Shown here one piece after another: positions 15,228 through 23,042 of a stretch of DNA of 28,183 bases. The notes under the pieces were generated by a model. The model was not told the origin of the DNA. It did no database searches and worked only from the letters and a program-made list of their open reading frames with translations. The first letter of the stretch is position 1; each line of letters begins with the position of its first letter. The position numbers and the translations under genes are program-made. The stretch spans positions 1-28,183 of the forward strand of contig CAJXPH010000006.1 in assembly GCA_913057765.1 (NCBI GenBank), in the 5' to 3' direction. Source of the DNA: an uncultured Campylobacteraceae bacterium (GTDB lineage: Bacteria > Campylobacterota > Campylobacteria > Campylobacterales > Arcobacteraceae).

Positions 15228-15398
15228 ATGGGTAATGGATCAAGTATAAAAATCGGACTAAAATGTGAAGAAAGTGGTGATATTAACTACACTACTTTTA
15301 AAAACCCAAAAACTCATACTGAGAAAATGGCGCTTAAAAAATATAGTCCTAGATTAAAAAAACACACAATACATAAAGAAATTAAGTTAAAGTCGTAA
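15228..15398 (+). CDS. rpmG: Large-subunit ribosomal protein bL33, zinc-ribbon-degenerate
   Basis: A 56-aa protein read from the sequence: ATG at 15228, with AAGGA six bases upstream overlapping the tuf stop, to TAA at 15396. The family pattern is clear: IKIGLKCEESGDINYTT, then KNPKTHTEKM, KKYSPRLKKHTIHKEIKLKS. In the zinc-binding (C+) form four cysteines form two knuckles. Here only C13 remains; the partners are serine at S16 and S40, and H46 lies in the place of the last. The protein is therefore a cysteine-minus L33 that kept one leftover cysteine and probably binds no zinc. Its last codons form half of a strong hairpin. Confidence 0.93.
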   Translation: MGNGSSIKIGLKCEESGDINYTTFKNPKTHTEKMALKKYSPRLKKHTIHKEIKLKS

Positions 15399-15412
15399 GA
15401 CTTTAGCTTAAT
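15381..15412 (+). terminator. 14-bp hairpin with a GTAA loop over the rpmG stop codon
   Basis: The last rpmG codons (15381..15394) pair with 15399..15412 over 14 base pairs including one G-T wobble. The loop is GTAA, of the stable GNRA kind, and contains the stop codon. No T-run follows, and tRNA-Trp begins 16 bases later. It may be a partial terminator, an mRNA 3'-end stabiliser or a processing boundary; I cannot choose between these. Confidence 0.55.
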
Positions 15413-15427
15413 CTTTACATCTCAAGC

Positions 15428-15503
15428 AGGTCAGTAGCTCCAATGGTAGAGCGCCGGATTCCAAATCCGATGGCTGGGGGTTCGAGTCCCTCCTGGCCTG
15501 CCA
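15428..15503 (+). tRNA. tRNA-Trp(CCA)
   Basis: The acceptor stem AGGTCAG/CTGGCCT has one G-T wobble, discriminator G, and encoded CCA at 15501..15503. The anticodon loop reads CCA. The D stem is GCTC/GAGC. It lies between rpmG and secE, the same place as in Campylobacter jejuni, so it is probably processed out of the tuf-secE transcript. Confidence 0.97.
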
Positions 15504-15574
15504 CTAAATTTTTCTAAAAGTAGTCTCGACTTTTTTTAAAAGAATTTATAAGCTTAAAATTTTTGGAGTCAATT

Positions 15575-15757
15575 GTGAACAAATTTAAAACATATTATAA
15601 AAATGCTAAAGAAGAATTATTTAAAGTAATTTTCCCTATTAAAGAACAAATCAGGTCTGCTTATTTATCTGTATTTGTTGTTGTAACTGTAATCTCACTA
15701 TTCTTAGCATTAATTGATGCAATCATGTCTCTAAGCTTATCAGCTGTAATGAACTAA
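15575..15757 (+). CDS. secE: Preprotein translocase subunit SecE
   Basis: The small clamp subunit of the SecYEG channel in the inner membrane. The 60-aa protein has the conserved amphipathic helix KNAKEELFKVIFPIKEQI and one transmembrane helix (about residues 29-52). I use the GTG at 15575, not the in-frame TTG at 15563, because GGAG (15565..15568) lies six bases before the GTG and overlaps the TTG. The resulting N-terminus is MNKFKTYYKNAKEE, normal for single-helix SecE. nusG starts nine bases after the stop. Confidence 0.94.
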   Translation: MNKFKTYYKNAKEELFKVIFPIKEQIRSAYLSVFVVVTVISLFLALIDAIMSLSLSAVMN

Positions 15758-15766
15758 GGAAATTTA

Positions 15767-16294
15767 ATGTCACAACAATGGTATGCAATACAAACTCACT
15801 CTGGAAGTGAATTAACAGTAAAAAGAGCGCTAGAAAGATTAGCAGAAGAAATGGCTGACGGAAAAATTTCTAATGTATTAGTTCCAACTGAAGATTTAAT
15901 TGAAGTAAAAAAAGGTAATAAAACAATTGTCGAAAGACCTTTATACCCTGCATATGCTTTTGCAGAAATTGATTTAGATACTGCCTTATGGCATAAAATT
16001 CAATCAATGCCAAAAGTTGGTAGATTCATTGGCGAATCGAAGAAACCAACTCCTTTATCTAAAAAAGATGTTGATGCAATTTTAGATAAAGTTCAAAACA
16101 GAGCAGCAGCAAAACCAAAAATTTCATTTGATGAAGGTGAAATGGTAAGAATTAACGAAGGTCCATTTGCAAACTTCAACGGTGTTGTTGAAGACTTTGA
16201 TATGGCAGCGGGAATTTTAAAACTTAATGTTTCAATTTTTGGAAGAAATACTCCTGTTGAAATTGCATATACTCAAGTAGAACGAGTAGTTTAA
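15767..16294 (+). CDS. nusG: Transcription termination/antitermination factor NusG
   Basis: Binds RNA polymerase and couples it to Rho or the ribosome. The 175-aa protein has the NGN domain (QWYAIQTHSGSE, then VPTEDLIEVKKGNK, PLYPAYAF, then PKVGRFIGE) and a C-terminal KOW domain starting near residue 123 (EGEMVRINEGPFANFNGVVE). AAGGA overlaps the secE stop six bases before the ATG, so the two are coupled. The order secE-nusG-rplK is the usual one. A large hairpin follows before rplK. Confidence 0.98.
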   Translation: MSQQWYAIQTHSGSELTVKRALERLAEEMADGKISNVLVPTEDLIEVKKGNKTIVERPLYPAYAFAEIDLDTALWHKIQSMPKVGRFIGESKKPTPLSKKDVDAILDKVQNRAAAKPKISFDEGEMVRINEGPFANFNGVVEDFDMAAGILKLNVSIFGRNTPVEIAYTQVERVV

Positions 16295-16303
16295 AAACTA
16301 GAA

Positions 16304-16358
16304 TAGGCATTAGGCAATAAAACTTAGCTTCTTATATAGTTTTCTTGCCTAATGTCTA
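16304..16358 (+). other. Long hairpin between nusG and rplK
   Basis: The stem 16304..16317 with 16345..16358 has 14 pairs including one wobble and a perfect CATTAGGCAA/TTGCCTAATG core. After a single mismatch, AAAACT/AGTTTT adds six more pairs around a 13-base loop. It starts ten bases after the nusG stop. The downstream tract is A-rich, not T-rich, so it looks more like an RNase III-type processing site or leader element than a terminator. Confidence 0.65.
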
Positions 16359-16396
16359 AATCATTAAAAAAACAATAAAATATTAAAGGAAGCACG

Positions 16397-16822
16397 ATGG
16401 CTAAAAAAGTAGAAGGTATTTTAAAACTTCAAATCCCTGCTGGTGCAGCAAATCCATCACCACCTGTTGGTCCTGCATTAGGACAAAGAGGTATTAACAT
16501 TATGGAATTCTGTAAAGCATTCAACGAAAAAACAAAAGATAAATCTGGATTTACAATTCCAGTTGAAATTTCTGTTTATTCAGACAAAAGTTTTACATTT
16601 GTATGTAAGCAACCACCAATGACAGATTTAATTAAGAAAGTTTCTGGAGTTAAAAAAGGTTCAGATAATCCTCTTAAAAACAAAATTGGAAAATTAACTA
16701 AAGATCAAGTTTTAGAAATCGTTGATATGAAAATCGCTGATTTAAATACTGATGATAGAGAACAAGCTGCAAAAATTGTTGCTGGTTCAGCAAGATCAAT
16801 GGGAATTGATTCAGAGTTATAA
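16397..16822 (+). CDS. rplK: Large-subunit ribosomal protein uL11
   Basis: Part of the GTPase-associated centre of the 50S subunit. The 141-aa protein has the N-terminal domain with the proline-rich PAGAANPSPPVGPALGQRG switch, and the RNA-binding C-terminal domain ending KIVAGSARSMGI. AAGGA lies six bases before the ATG. It follows the nusG hairpin and is separated from rplA by a 125-bp structured spacer. Confidence 0.99.
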   Translation: MAKKVEGILKLQIPAGAANPSPPVGPALGQRGINIMEFCKAFNEKTKDKSGFTIPVEISVYSDKSFTFVCKQPPMTDLIKKVSGVKKGSDNPLKNKIGKLTKDQVLEIVDMKIADLNTDDREQAAKIVAGSARSMGIDSEL

Positions 16823-16857
16823 GATTTTATTTTAAAATCTAGCCTTACCACCAGGCT
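16822..16857 (+). other. Small tandem hairpins in the rplK-rplA spacer
   Basis: AGATTTTA/TAAAATCT (8 bp, overlapping the last base of the rplK stop) is followed directly by AGCCT/AGGCT (5 bp, 7-base loop). The rest of the 125-bp spacer has further weak pairings, such as CTTTT/AAAAG. A spacer this long inside an otherwise tight operon could hold an L1-binding leader, but I see no clear match to the known L1 site. Confidence 0.35.
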
Positions 16858-16947
16858 TTAAAAAGCGGTAGCAAAACAAGTATTCTTAAGACTTTTAAAT
16901 AAAAGCAAAGATTCTTGAATAAAAAATAAAAAATTGCGGAGAATAAA

Positions 16948-17646
16948 ATGGCAAAAATTTCAAAAAGATATAAAGCGTTATCAGAAAAAATTGAAGAAAG
17001 AGACTATTCTTTAGCAGATGCTTGTGCAACTGTTAAAAGTTTAGCATCGGCTAAATTTGATGAAAGTGTAGAAGTAGCACTTAACTTAAATGTAGATCCA
17101 AGACATGCAGATCAAATGATTAGAGGTGCAATTGTACTTCCTCATGGTACTGGTAAAACTGTTAGAGTTGCAGTTTTTGCAAAGGGTACTAAAGTTGATG
17201 AAGCAAAAGCAGCAGGCGCTGATATTGTTGGAAATGATGATTTAGTAGAAACAGTACAAGCTGGAAACATTGATTTTGATGTTTTAATTGCTACTCCTGA
17301 TTGTATGGGATTAGTTGGTAAACTAGGTAGAATTTTAGGACCAAAAGGTTTAATGCCAAATCCTAAAGTTGGAACAGTAACTATGGACGTAACTAAAGCA
17401 GTAAATGATGCTAAAGGTGGTCAAGTTGCATATAGAGTTGATAAAAAAGGTAACATGCAAGCTGCACTTGGAAAAGTTTCTTTTTCTGAAGAAGCAATAA
17501 GAGAAAATGTTGAAACATTTATCGCTGCTATTAACAAAGCAAAACCATCATCTGCTAAAGGTAGATATATGAAAAATGCTGCAATCTCATTAACTATGTC
17601 ACCATCTGTTAACATGGATGTATTAGAATTAATGGACGTTAAATAA
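16948..17646 (+). CDS. rplA: Large-subunit ribosomal protein uL1
   Basis: The L1-stalk protein of the 50S subunit; in many bacteria it also represses its own operon. The 232-aa length is normal. Family marks are KFDESVEVALNLNVDPRHADQ, RGAIVLPHGTGKTVRVAVFA, and GRILGPKGLMPNPKVGTVT. GGAG lies six bases before the ATG. The stop codon is within the stem of a terminator hairpin, so a fraction of transcripts should end here. Confidence 0.99.
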   Translation: MAKISKRYKALSEKIEERDYSLADACATVKSLASAKFDESVEVALNLNVDPRHADQMIRGAIVLPHGTGKTVRVAVFAKGTKVDEAKAAGADIVGNDDLVETVQAGNIDFDVLIATPDCMGLVGKLGRILGPKGLMPNPKVGTVTMDVTKAVNDAKGGQVAYRVDKKGNMQAALGKVSFSEEAIRENVETFIAAINKAKPSSAKGRYMKNAAISLTMSPSVNMDVLELMDVK

Positions 17647-17671
17647 GGGTTTCCCCTTATTTAACTTTTTT
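17641..17671 (+). terminator. Intrinsic terminator after rplA
   Basis: AAATAAGGG and CCCTTATTT form a 9-bp perfect stem with a TTTC loop, and a T6 tract follows a few bases later. The rplA stop codon is inside the ascending stem. It separates rplKA from rplJL, as expected if rplJ has its own promoter in the gap. Confidence 0.75.
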
Positions 17672-17683
17672 AATATTCAATAG

Positions 17684-17790
17684 TGAAGATAGAAGTCTTT
17701 ATGATTGAGTGTTATTCAAAGCACTACATTAAGAACTGAAGATAGCCGGTAAAATACTACTCCCGTATTTTGTAAGTCCTGCTGAAGTTG
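17684..17790 (+). promoter_or_regulatory. Probable L10 leader upstream of rplJ
   Basis: The 168-bp gap before rplJ has a core with CTGAAGATAGCCGG, then the perfect stem AAAATAC/GTATTTT (17751..17757 with 17765..17771), then TCCTGCTGAAG. AGCCGG and CCTGCT can pair around the inner stem with one mismatch. A purine-rich GAAGA motif beside such a stem ahead of rplJ fits the L10(L12)4-binding leader class. TGAAGATAG occurs twice (17684 and 17737). Position and motif support the call; a covariance-model search would decide it. Confidence 0.55.
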
Positions 17791-17814
17791 GATGTTTTGA
17801 AAGGAGAATTATAA

Positions 17815-18303
17815 ATGAATAAACAACAAAAATCTGAAGTTATTGATTTTTTAACTTCTGAGTTTAAAGAATCTCAAGCTATCGTAGTTTGTGATTACAA
17901 AGGCCTTTCTCATAAAGAGTTAGAAGTTTTAAGAAACGATGCTAGAGTTAACGGAACAAAAGTTCAAGTTGCTAAAAATACATTAGTTACAGTTTCTGTA
18001 AAAAATGCTGATTTAGGTGATATTGAGTTATCTGGAACTAATATTTTCTTATGGTCTGAAGATCAAATTTCTGCTTGTAAAGTTGCTGATACTTTTGCAA
18101 CTGCAATGAAAGATAAATTTGAAATCAAATCAGGTATCATAGAAGGTAAAATTGCTGATCTTGCAACAGTTAATGCATTCGCTAAATTACCATCTAGAGA
18201 TGAACTTCTTGGTATGCTTGCTGCTACTTGGATGGCTCCTCTTACTAACTTTACAGTTGGTATTGATGCGCTTAGAAAGAAAAAAGAAGAAGAGGCTGCT
18301 TAA
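17815..18303 (+). CDS. rplJ: Large-subunit ribosomal protein uL10
   Basis: Anchors the L7/L12 dimers to the ribosomal stalk base. The 162-aa protein has the typical N-terminus with IVVCDYKGLSHKELEVLRND, then KVQVAKNTLV, and a helical C-terminal tail for L12 binding (DALRKKKEEEAA). AAGGAG lies eight bases before the ATG. The upstream leader is probably its autoregulatory site. Confidence 0.98.
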   Translation: MNKQQKSEVIDFLTSEFKESQAIVVCDYKGLSHKELEVLRNDARVNGTKVQVAKNTLVTVSVKNADLGDIELSGTNIFLWSEDQISACKVADTFATAMKDKFEIKSGIIEGKIADLATVNAFAKLPSRDELLGMLAATWMAPLTNFTVGIDALRKKKEEEAA

Positions 18304-18354
18304 TATATAAGCAATTAATAAATTATAAAATTAAAAAAATTAAGGAAAAATGAA

Positions 18355-18723
18355 ATGGCAATTTCTAAAGAAGACGTATTAGAATTTATCTCTGGTTTAT
18401 CAGTACTTGAATTATCAGAATTAGTAAAAGAATTTGAAGAAAAATTTGGAGTATCTGCACAACCTGTTGCAGTTGCTGGAGCTGCTGTAGCAACTGAAGC
18501 TGCTGAAGAGCAAACAGAATTTAACGTTATTATTAATGACGCTGGAGCTAAGAAAATTAATGTTATTAAAGTAATTAGAGCATTAACTGGTCTTGGATTA
18601 AAAGAAGCAAAAGCAATGGCTGAAGAAGCTGGTGGAATTGTTAAAGAAGGCGCTTCTAAAGAAGACGCTGAAGCTGCAAAAGCTGACTTAGAAGCTGCTG
18701 GAGCATCTGTAGAATTAAAATAA
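18355..18723 (+). CDS. rplL: Large-subunit ribosomal protein bL12 (L7/L12)
   Basis: The mobile stalk protein that recruits translation GTPases. The 122-aa protein has the N-terminal dimerisation domain (about residues 1-35), an alanine/valine-rich hinge (AQPVAVAGAAVATEAAEE) and the C-terminal domain (EFNVIINDAGAKKINVIK, LTGLGLKEAKAM, ending AAGASVELK). AAGGA precedes the start. An out-of-frame ATG five bases upstream (18350) is ignored. It is followed by two strong hairpins before rpoB. Confidence 0.99.
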   Translation: MAISKEDVLEFISGLSVLELSELVKEFEEKFGVSAQPVAVAGAAVATEAAEEQTEFNVIINDAGAKKINVIKVIRALTGLGLKEAKAMAEEAGGIVKEGASKEDAEAAKADLEAAGASVELK

Positions 18724-18748
18724 TTACTTAAACTCCGTAATTATACCG

Positions 18749-18775
18749 TTATACAAGGCATTGCGCCTTGTATAA
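18749..18775 (+). other. Hairpin 1 in the rplL-rpoB spacer
   Basis: TTATACAAGGC and GCCTTGTATAA form an 11-bp perfect stem with loop ATTGC, 26 bases after the rplL stop. It is followed by AAGACT, not by a T-run. It is the first of two tandem structures; a processing site is likely. Confidence 0.65.
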
Positions 18776-18780
18776 AGACT

Positions 18781-18846
18781 AGCATCTTTGAAGGCTAAGG
18801 TTAGAATTTGACCAAATTTTAACCCTATCCTTTAAGGATGCTTTTG
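18781..18846 (+). terminator. Hairpin 2 in the rplL-rpoB spacer, attenuator-like
   Basis: The outer stem 18781..18794 with 18829..18842 has 14 pairs including two wobbles. After a small internal loop holding two more A-T pairs, an inner stem 18799..18809 with 18814..18824 gives 11 pairs with one wobble and a GACC loop. The outer stem ends in GATGC followed by TTTT. The whole 62-nt structure looks like a partial terminator or a double-strand RNase target ahead of rpoB. E. coli has an attenuator and an RNase III site in the same gap. Confidence 0.65.
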
Positions 18847-18896
18847 CGCTTTATATACAAAGCTAAAAGTAAACCACATTTTTTATAAGGTCGACA

Positions 18897-21800
18897 ATGT
18901 TAAACTCTTTAAAATCTGGTAATAGACTTAGAGTAGATTTTGCAAAAAATCCTCAACAAATCGAAATTCCAAATTTATTACAACTACAACAAAATTCGTA
19001 TGACAATTTCCTAATGATTGGGAAAGATGAAAGAACTGAAGCTGGTATTGAAAAAGTATTCAAATCAGTGTTTCCTATTCATGATGCTCAAAATAGAGTA
19101 ACTCTTGAATATATCGGAAGTGATGTTGGGAAACCTAAGTACGATGTAAGAGAATCAATGGTTAGAGGACTAACTTATTCTATTCCTTTAAAAATTAATA
19201 TTAGACTTACATTATGGGATTTAGACGAAAAAACTGGTGAAAAAATCGGTGTTAAAGATATGAAAGAACAATCTTTATTCGTCCGAGAAATTCCATTAAT
19301 GACTGATAGAACTTCATTTATTGTAAATGGTGTTGAAAGAGTTGTTGTTAATCAACTACATAGATCTCCTGGTGTAATCTTTAAAGAAGAAGAATCAAAT
19401 ACTGCCGGAAATAAATTAATCTATACAGGTCAAATTATTCCTGATAGAGGTTCTTGGTTATACTTTGAATATGATGCAAAAGATGTATTATATGTAAGAA
19501 TTAATAAAAGAAGAAAAGTTCCTGTTACTATTCTTTTCAGAGCATTAGGTTACTCTAAAGAAGATATTATTAAACTTTTCTACCCAATTTTAAATATCAA
19601 AATTAAAAATAATAAATTTTTAACTGAATTTAATCCTAATGATTTCACAGGTAGAGTTGAGTTTGATATTAAAGATGATAAAGGTAATTTAATTATTGCT
19701 GCAGGAAAAAGACTTACAGAAAGAAAAGCAAAAGCTTTACTTGAAGGTGGTCTTAAATTAGTTGAATATCCAATTGATTTATTAATGGATAGATCTACTG
19801 CAAATACAATCTTTGATCCAGAATCTGGAGAAGTTTTATTTGATGCATTAACACTTTTAGATGAATTGAAATTAAAGAAATTATTAGATTTAGGTTTTGA
19901 TTCTTTTGATATTGCAAATGATTTAGCAACAGGTGTTGATGATTCTATTATCAATGCATTTAAACAAGATGCTGAATCTTTAAAATTATTAAAACAAACA
20001 GAACAAATTGAAGATGAAAATGATTTATCTGCAATTAGAATTTATAAAGTAATGAGACCAGGGGAACCTGTAACTAAAGAAGCTGCCAAAGAATTTGTTA
20101 GAAAATTATTTTTCGATCCAGAAAGATATGACTTAACAAAAGTTGGTAGAATGAAAATGAACCATAAACTTGGTGTTGAAGTTCCAGAATATGTTACAGT
20201 ATTAACTTATGAAGATATTATCAAGACTGTTCAATACTTAGTAAAAGTTAAAGCAGGACATGGTCATATTGATGATAGAGATCACTTAGGTAACAGAAGA
20301 ATTAGAGCAATTGGTGAGTTATTAGCTAACGAACTTCACTCTGGTTTAATTAAGATGCAAAAAGCGATTAGAGATAAAATGACTACTTTATCTGGTACAT
20401 TAGAAGATATTATGCCACATGATTTAGTTAACTCTAAAATGATTACATCAACTATTACTGAGTTCTTTACATCTGGTCAATTATCACAATTTATGGACCA
20501 AACTAACCCATTATCTGAAGTTACTCATAAAAGAAGACTTTCTGCACTTGGTGAAGGTGGTCTTGTTAAAGAGAGAGCTGGATTTGAAGTAAGAGATGTT
20601 CATGCAACTCACTACGGAAGAATTTGTCCAGTTGAAACTCCAGAGGGTCAAAATATTGGTCTTATTAATACATTATCAACTTTCTCAAAAGTTAATAATT
20701 TAGGATTTATTGAAGCTCCATATAAAAAAGTTTCTGAAGGTATGGTTTCTGATGAAATTATTTACGTAACAGCAACTCAAGAAGAGGGTGTGATTATTGC
20801 TCCAGGTTCAACTAAAGTTGATGCTAATGGTAAAATTGTTGAAGCACTTGTTGAAGCTAGACAAGATGGAGAAATATACTTAGTTGAAAGAAATAAAGTT
20901 AATTTAATTGATATTTCTTCGCAAATGGTTATGGGTGTTGCTGCATCTTTAATTCCATTCTTAGAGCATGATGATGCAAATAGAGCCTTAATGGGATCGA
21001 ATATGATGAGACAAGCTGTTCCATTATTAAGACCTAATGCTCCTGTAGTTGGAACTGGTTTAGAAAAAACAGTTGCAAGAGATGCATGGGAAGCTATTAA
21101 AGCAAAAAGAGCTGGTGTAATTGAAAAAGCCGATTCTAAAAATGTTTATGTTAGAGGTGAAGATGAAAACGGTGCTTTCATTGATCATTATAATGTAGCT
21201 AAAAATGTTAGAACAAATAATAACACTTCATTTGGTCAAAGAACTGCTACTAAACAGGGTACTTTTGTAGATGCTGGTCAAGTAATTGCTGATGGTCCTT
21301 CAATGGATAATGGTGAGTTAGCTGTTGGTGTTAATGCAATGGTTGCATTTATGCCTTGGAATGGTTACAACTATGAAGATGCAATTGTTCTTTCTCAAAG
21401 ATTAATTGAAGAAGATGCGTTTACTTCTATGCATATTTATGAAAAAGATGTTGATTGTAGAGAATTAAAGCATGGTAATGAAGAAATTACTAGAGACTTA
21501 CCTGGTGTTAAAGAAGAGTCAATAGGGCACTTAGATAATTCAGGTATTGTTAAAGTAGGAACTTATATTAAGCCAGGAATGATTCTTGTTGGAAAAGTTA
21601 CACCAAAAGGTGAAATTAAACCAACTCCAGAAGAAAGACTTTTAAGAGCAATCTTTGGTGAAAAAGCTGGTCACGTAATTAATAAATCTATGTACTGTGC
21701 AACTTCTATGGAAGGTACGGTTGTTGATGTTAAAGTATTCACTAAAAAAGGATACGAAAAAGATGAAAGAGCTGTTGCTGAAATCGAAGCAGAGAAATCT

Positions 21801-23042
21801 GAGTTAGATATTAAACATCATGACAAATTATTAATGTTAGATAGAGAAGAAATCTTAAAAATTAATGATTTATTATCTAAATCTATATTAGCAAAAGACG
21901 TTGAAGTTGAAGAAGTAACATATAAAAATGGTACTTGTATTCCAGTAGAAGTATTAGCGAATGTTAATAGATTTGCTATGAAAAAAGTTGTTGCATCTTT
22001 TTCTAAAGAAGTAGAAGATGAATATAATACAATTAAAGAACATTTTATTAGACAAAAATCTAGTTTAAGAGAAGACCATGAAGAAAAATTAACTGTTCTT
22101 GAACATGATGATATTTTACCTTCAGGTGTAATCAAACAAGTTAAAGTTTATATTGCAACTAAGAGAAAAATCAAAGTTGGGGATAAGATGGCAGGTCGTC
22201 ATGGAAACAAAGGTATTGTTTCTAACATCGTACCTCAAGTTGATATGCCTTACTTAGAAGATGGTTCAACTGTAGATGTTATTCTTAACCCACTTGGAGT
22301 TCCATCAAGAATGAACATTGGTCAGATTCTTGAAGTTCATTTAGGATTAGTTGGTAAAAAACTTGGAGCACAAATTCAAGGTATTTTTGAAGCTAAAAAA
22401 GCTGATTTTATTGTTGAATTAAGAGCTAAAATGTCAGAAATTGCATCTGTTGCAAAATTAATGAATGGTAAAGAATTCATGGATAATTTGACTGATGATG
22501 AGTTAGTTGAATATGGACAAGATTGGACAAAAGGTGTTAGATTCGCATCACAAGTATTCGATGGTGTTAAAGAAGAAGAATTTGTAAAATTATTTGAATT
22601 AGCAAAAATCGATTCAGATGGTAAAACTATCTTACATGATGGTAAAACTGGTGATAAGATGAAAGAAAGAGTAAACGTAGGTTATATGTATATGCTTAAA
22701 CTTCATCACTTAGTTGATGAAAAAGTTCATGCAAGATCTACTGGACCTTACTCACTTGTAACACAACAACCAGTTGGTGGTAAAGCACTATTTGGTGGAC
22801 AAAGATTTGGAGAAATGGAAGTTTGGGCACTTGAAGCATATGGTGCAACAAATGTTCTTAAAGAAATGCTTACAACTAAATCAGATGATGTTGAAGGTAG
22901 AACAAGAGCTTATAGAGCTATTGCAAATGGTGAAAATGTACCAAGTTCAGGTGTTCCTGAAACATTCTTCGTATTAACAAAAGAGCTTAAAGCTCTTGGA
23001 CTTGACGTAGAGATTTTTGAAGAGGTAGAAGAAAATGAGTAA
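18897..23042 (+). CDS. rpoB: RNA polymerase beta subunit
   Basis: The 1381-aa catalytic beta subunit; the length is typical of Campylobacterota and a little above E. coli. The rifampicin pocket near residue 526 reads SGQLSQFMDQTNPLSEVTHK followed by RRLSALGEGG. The residues that most often change in resistant strains (Q, F, D, H, R, S and L of E. coli 513, 514, 516, 526, 529, 531, 533) are all wild type, so the protein should be rifampicin-sensitive. Other marks are the GRICPVETPEGQNIGLI segment, KVGDKMAGRHGNKGI and the C-terminal GGKALFGGQRFGEMEVWALE. AAGG lies six bases before the ATG. Its stop overlaps the rpoC start by eight bases, in a different frame. Confidence 0.99.
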   Translation: MLNSLKSGNRLRVDFAKNPQQIEIPNLLQLQQNSYDNFLMIGKDERTEAGIEKVFKSVFPIHDAQNRVTLEYIGSDVGKPKYDVRESMVRGLTYSIPLKINIRLTLWDLDEKTGEKIGVKDMKEQSLFVREIPLMTDRTSFIVNGVERVVVNQLHRSPGVIFKEEESNTAGNKLIYTGQIIPDRGSWLYFEYDAKDVLYVRINKRRKVPVTILFRALGYSKEDIIKLFYPILNIKIKNNKFLTEFNPNDFTGRVEFDIKDDKGNLIIAAGKRLTERKAKALLEGGLKLVEYPIDLLMDRSTANTIFDPESGEVLFDALTLLDELKLKKLLDLGFDSFDIANDLATGVDDSIINAFKQDAESLKLLKQTEQIEDENDLSAIRIYKVMRPGEPVTKEAAKEFVRKLFFDPERYDLTKVGRMKMNHKLGVEVPEYVTVLTYEDIIKTVQYLVKVKAGHGHIDDRDHLGNRRIRAIGELLANELHSGLIKMQKAIRDKMTTLSGTLEDIMPHDLVNSKMITSTITEFFTSGQLSQFMDQTNPLSEVTHKRRLSALGEGGLVKERAGFEVRDVHATHYGRICPVETPEGQNIGLINTLSTFSKVNNLGFIEAPYKKVSEGMVSDEIIYVTATQEEGVIIAPGSTKVDANGKIVEALVEARQDGEIYLVERNKVNLIDISSQMVMGVAASLIPFLEHDDANRALMGSNMMRQAVPLLRPNAPVVGTGLEKTVARDAWEAIKAKRAGVIEKADSKNVYVRGEDENGAFIDHYNVAKNVRTNNNTSFGQRTATKQGTFVDAGQVIADGPSMDNGELAVGVNAMVAFMPWNGYNYEDAIVLSQRLIEEDAFTSMHIYEKDVDCRELKHGNEEITRDLPGVKEESIGHLDNSGIVKVGTYIKPGMILVGKVTPKGEIKPTPEERLLRAIFGEKAGHVINKSMYCATSMEGTVVDVKVFTKKGYEKDERAVAEIEAEKSELDIKHHDKLLMLDREEILKINDLLSKSILAKDVEVEEVTYKNGTCIPVEVLANVNRFAMKKVVASFSKEVEDEYNTIKEHFIRQKSSLREDHEEKLTVLEHDDILPSGVIKQVKVYIATKRKIKVGDKMAGRHGNKGIVSNIVPQVDMPYLEDGSTVDVILNPLGVPSRMNIGQILEVHLGLVGKKLGAQIQGIFEAKKADFIVELRAKMSEIASVAKLMNGKEFMDNLTDDELVEYGQDWTKGVRFASQVFDGVKEEEFVKLFELAKIDSDGKTILHDGKTGDKMKERVNVGYMYMLKLHHLVDEKVHARSTGPYSLVTQQPVGGKALFGGQRFGEMEVWALEAYGATNVLKEMLTTKSDDVEGRTRAYRAIANGENVPSSGVPETFFVLTKELKALGLDVEIFEEVEENE

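Noticed and set aside
20472..20570. Possible natural rifampicin resistance in rpoB.
   Set aside because: The main resistance positions are all wild type; the differences from E. coli (N to T, P to E) are at other positions and look lineage-related.
22981..22997. AAGAGCT/AGCTCTT hairpin near the end of rpoB as a control of rpoC.
   Set aside because: It has seven pairs with a 3-base loop within coding sequence, and its codons encode ordinary residues; I see no support beyond chance.
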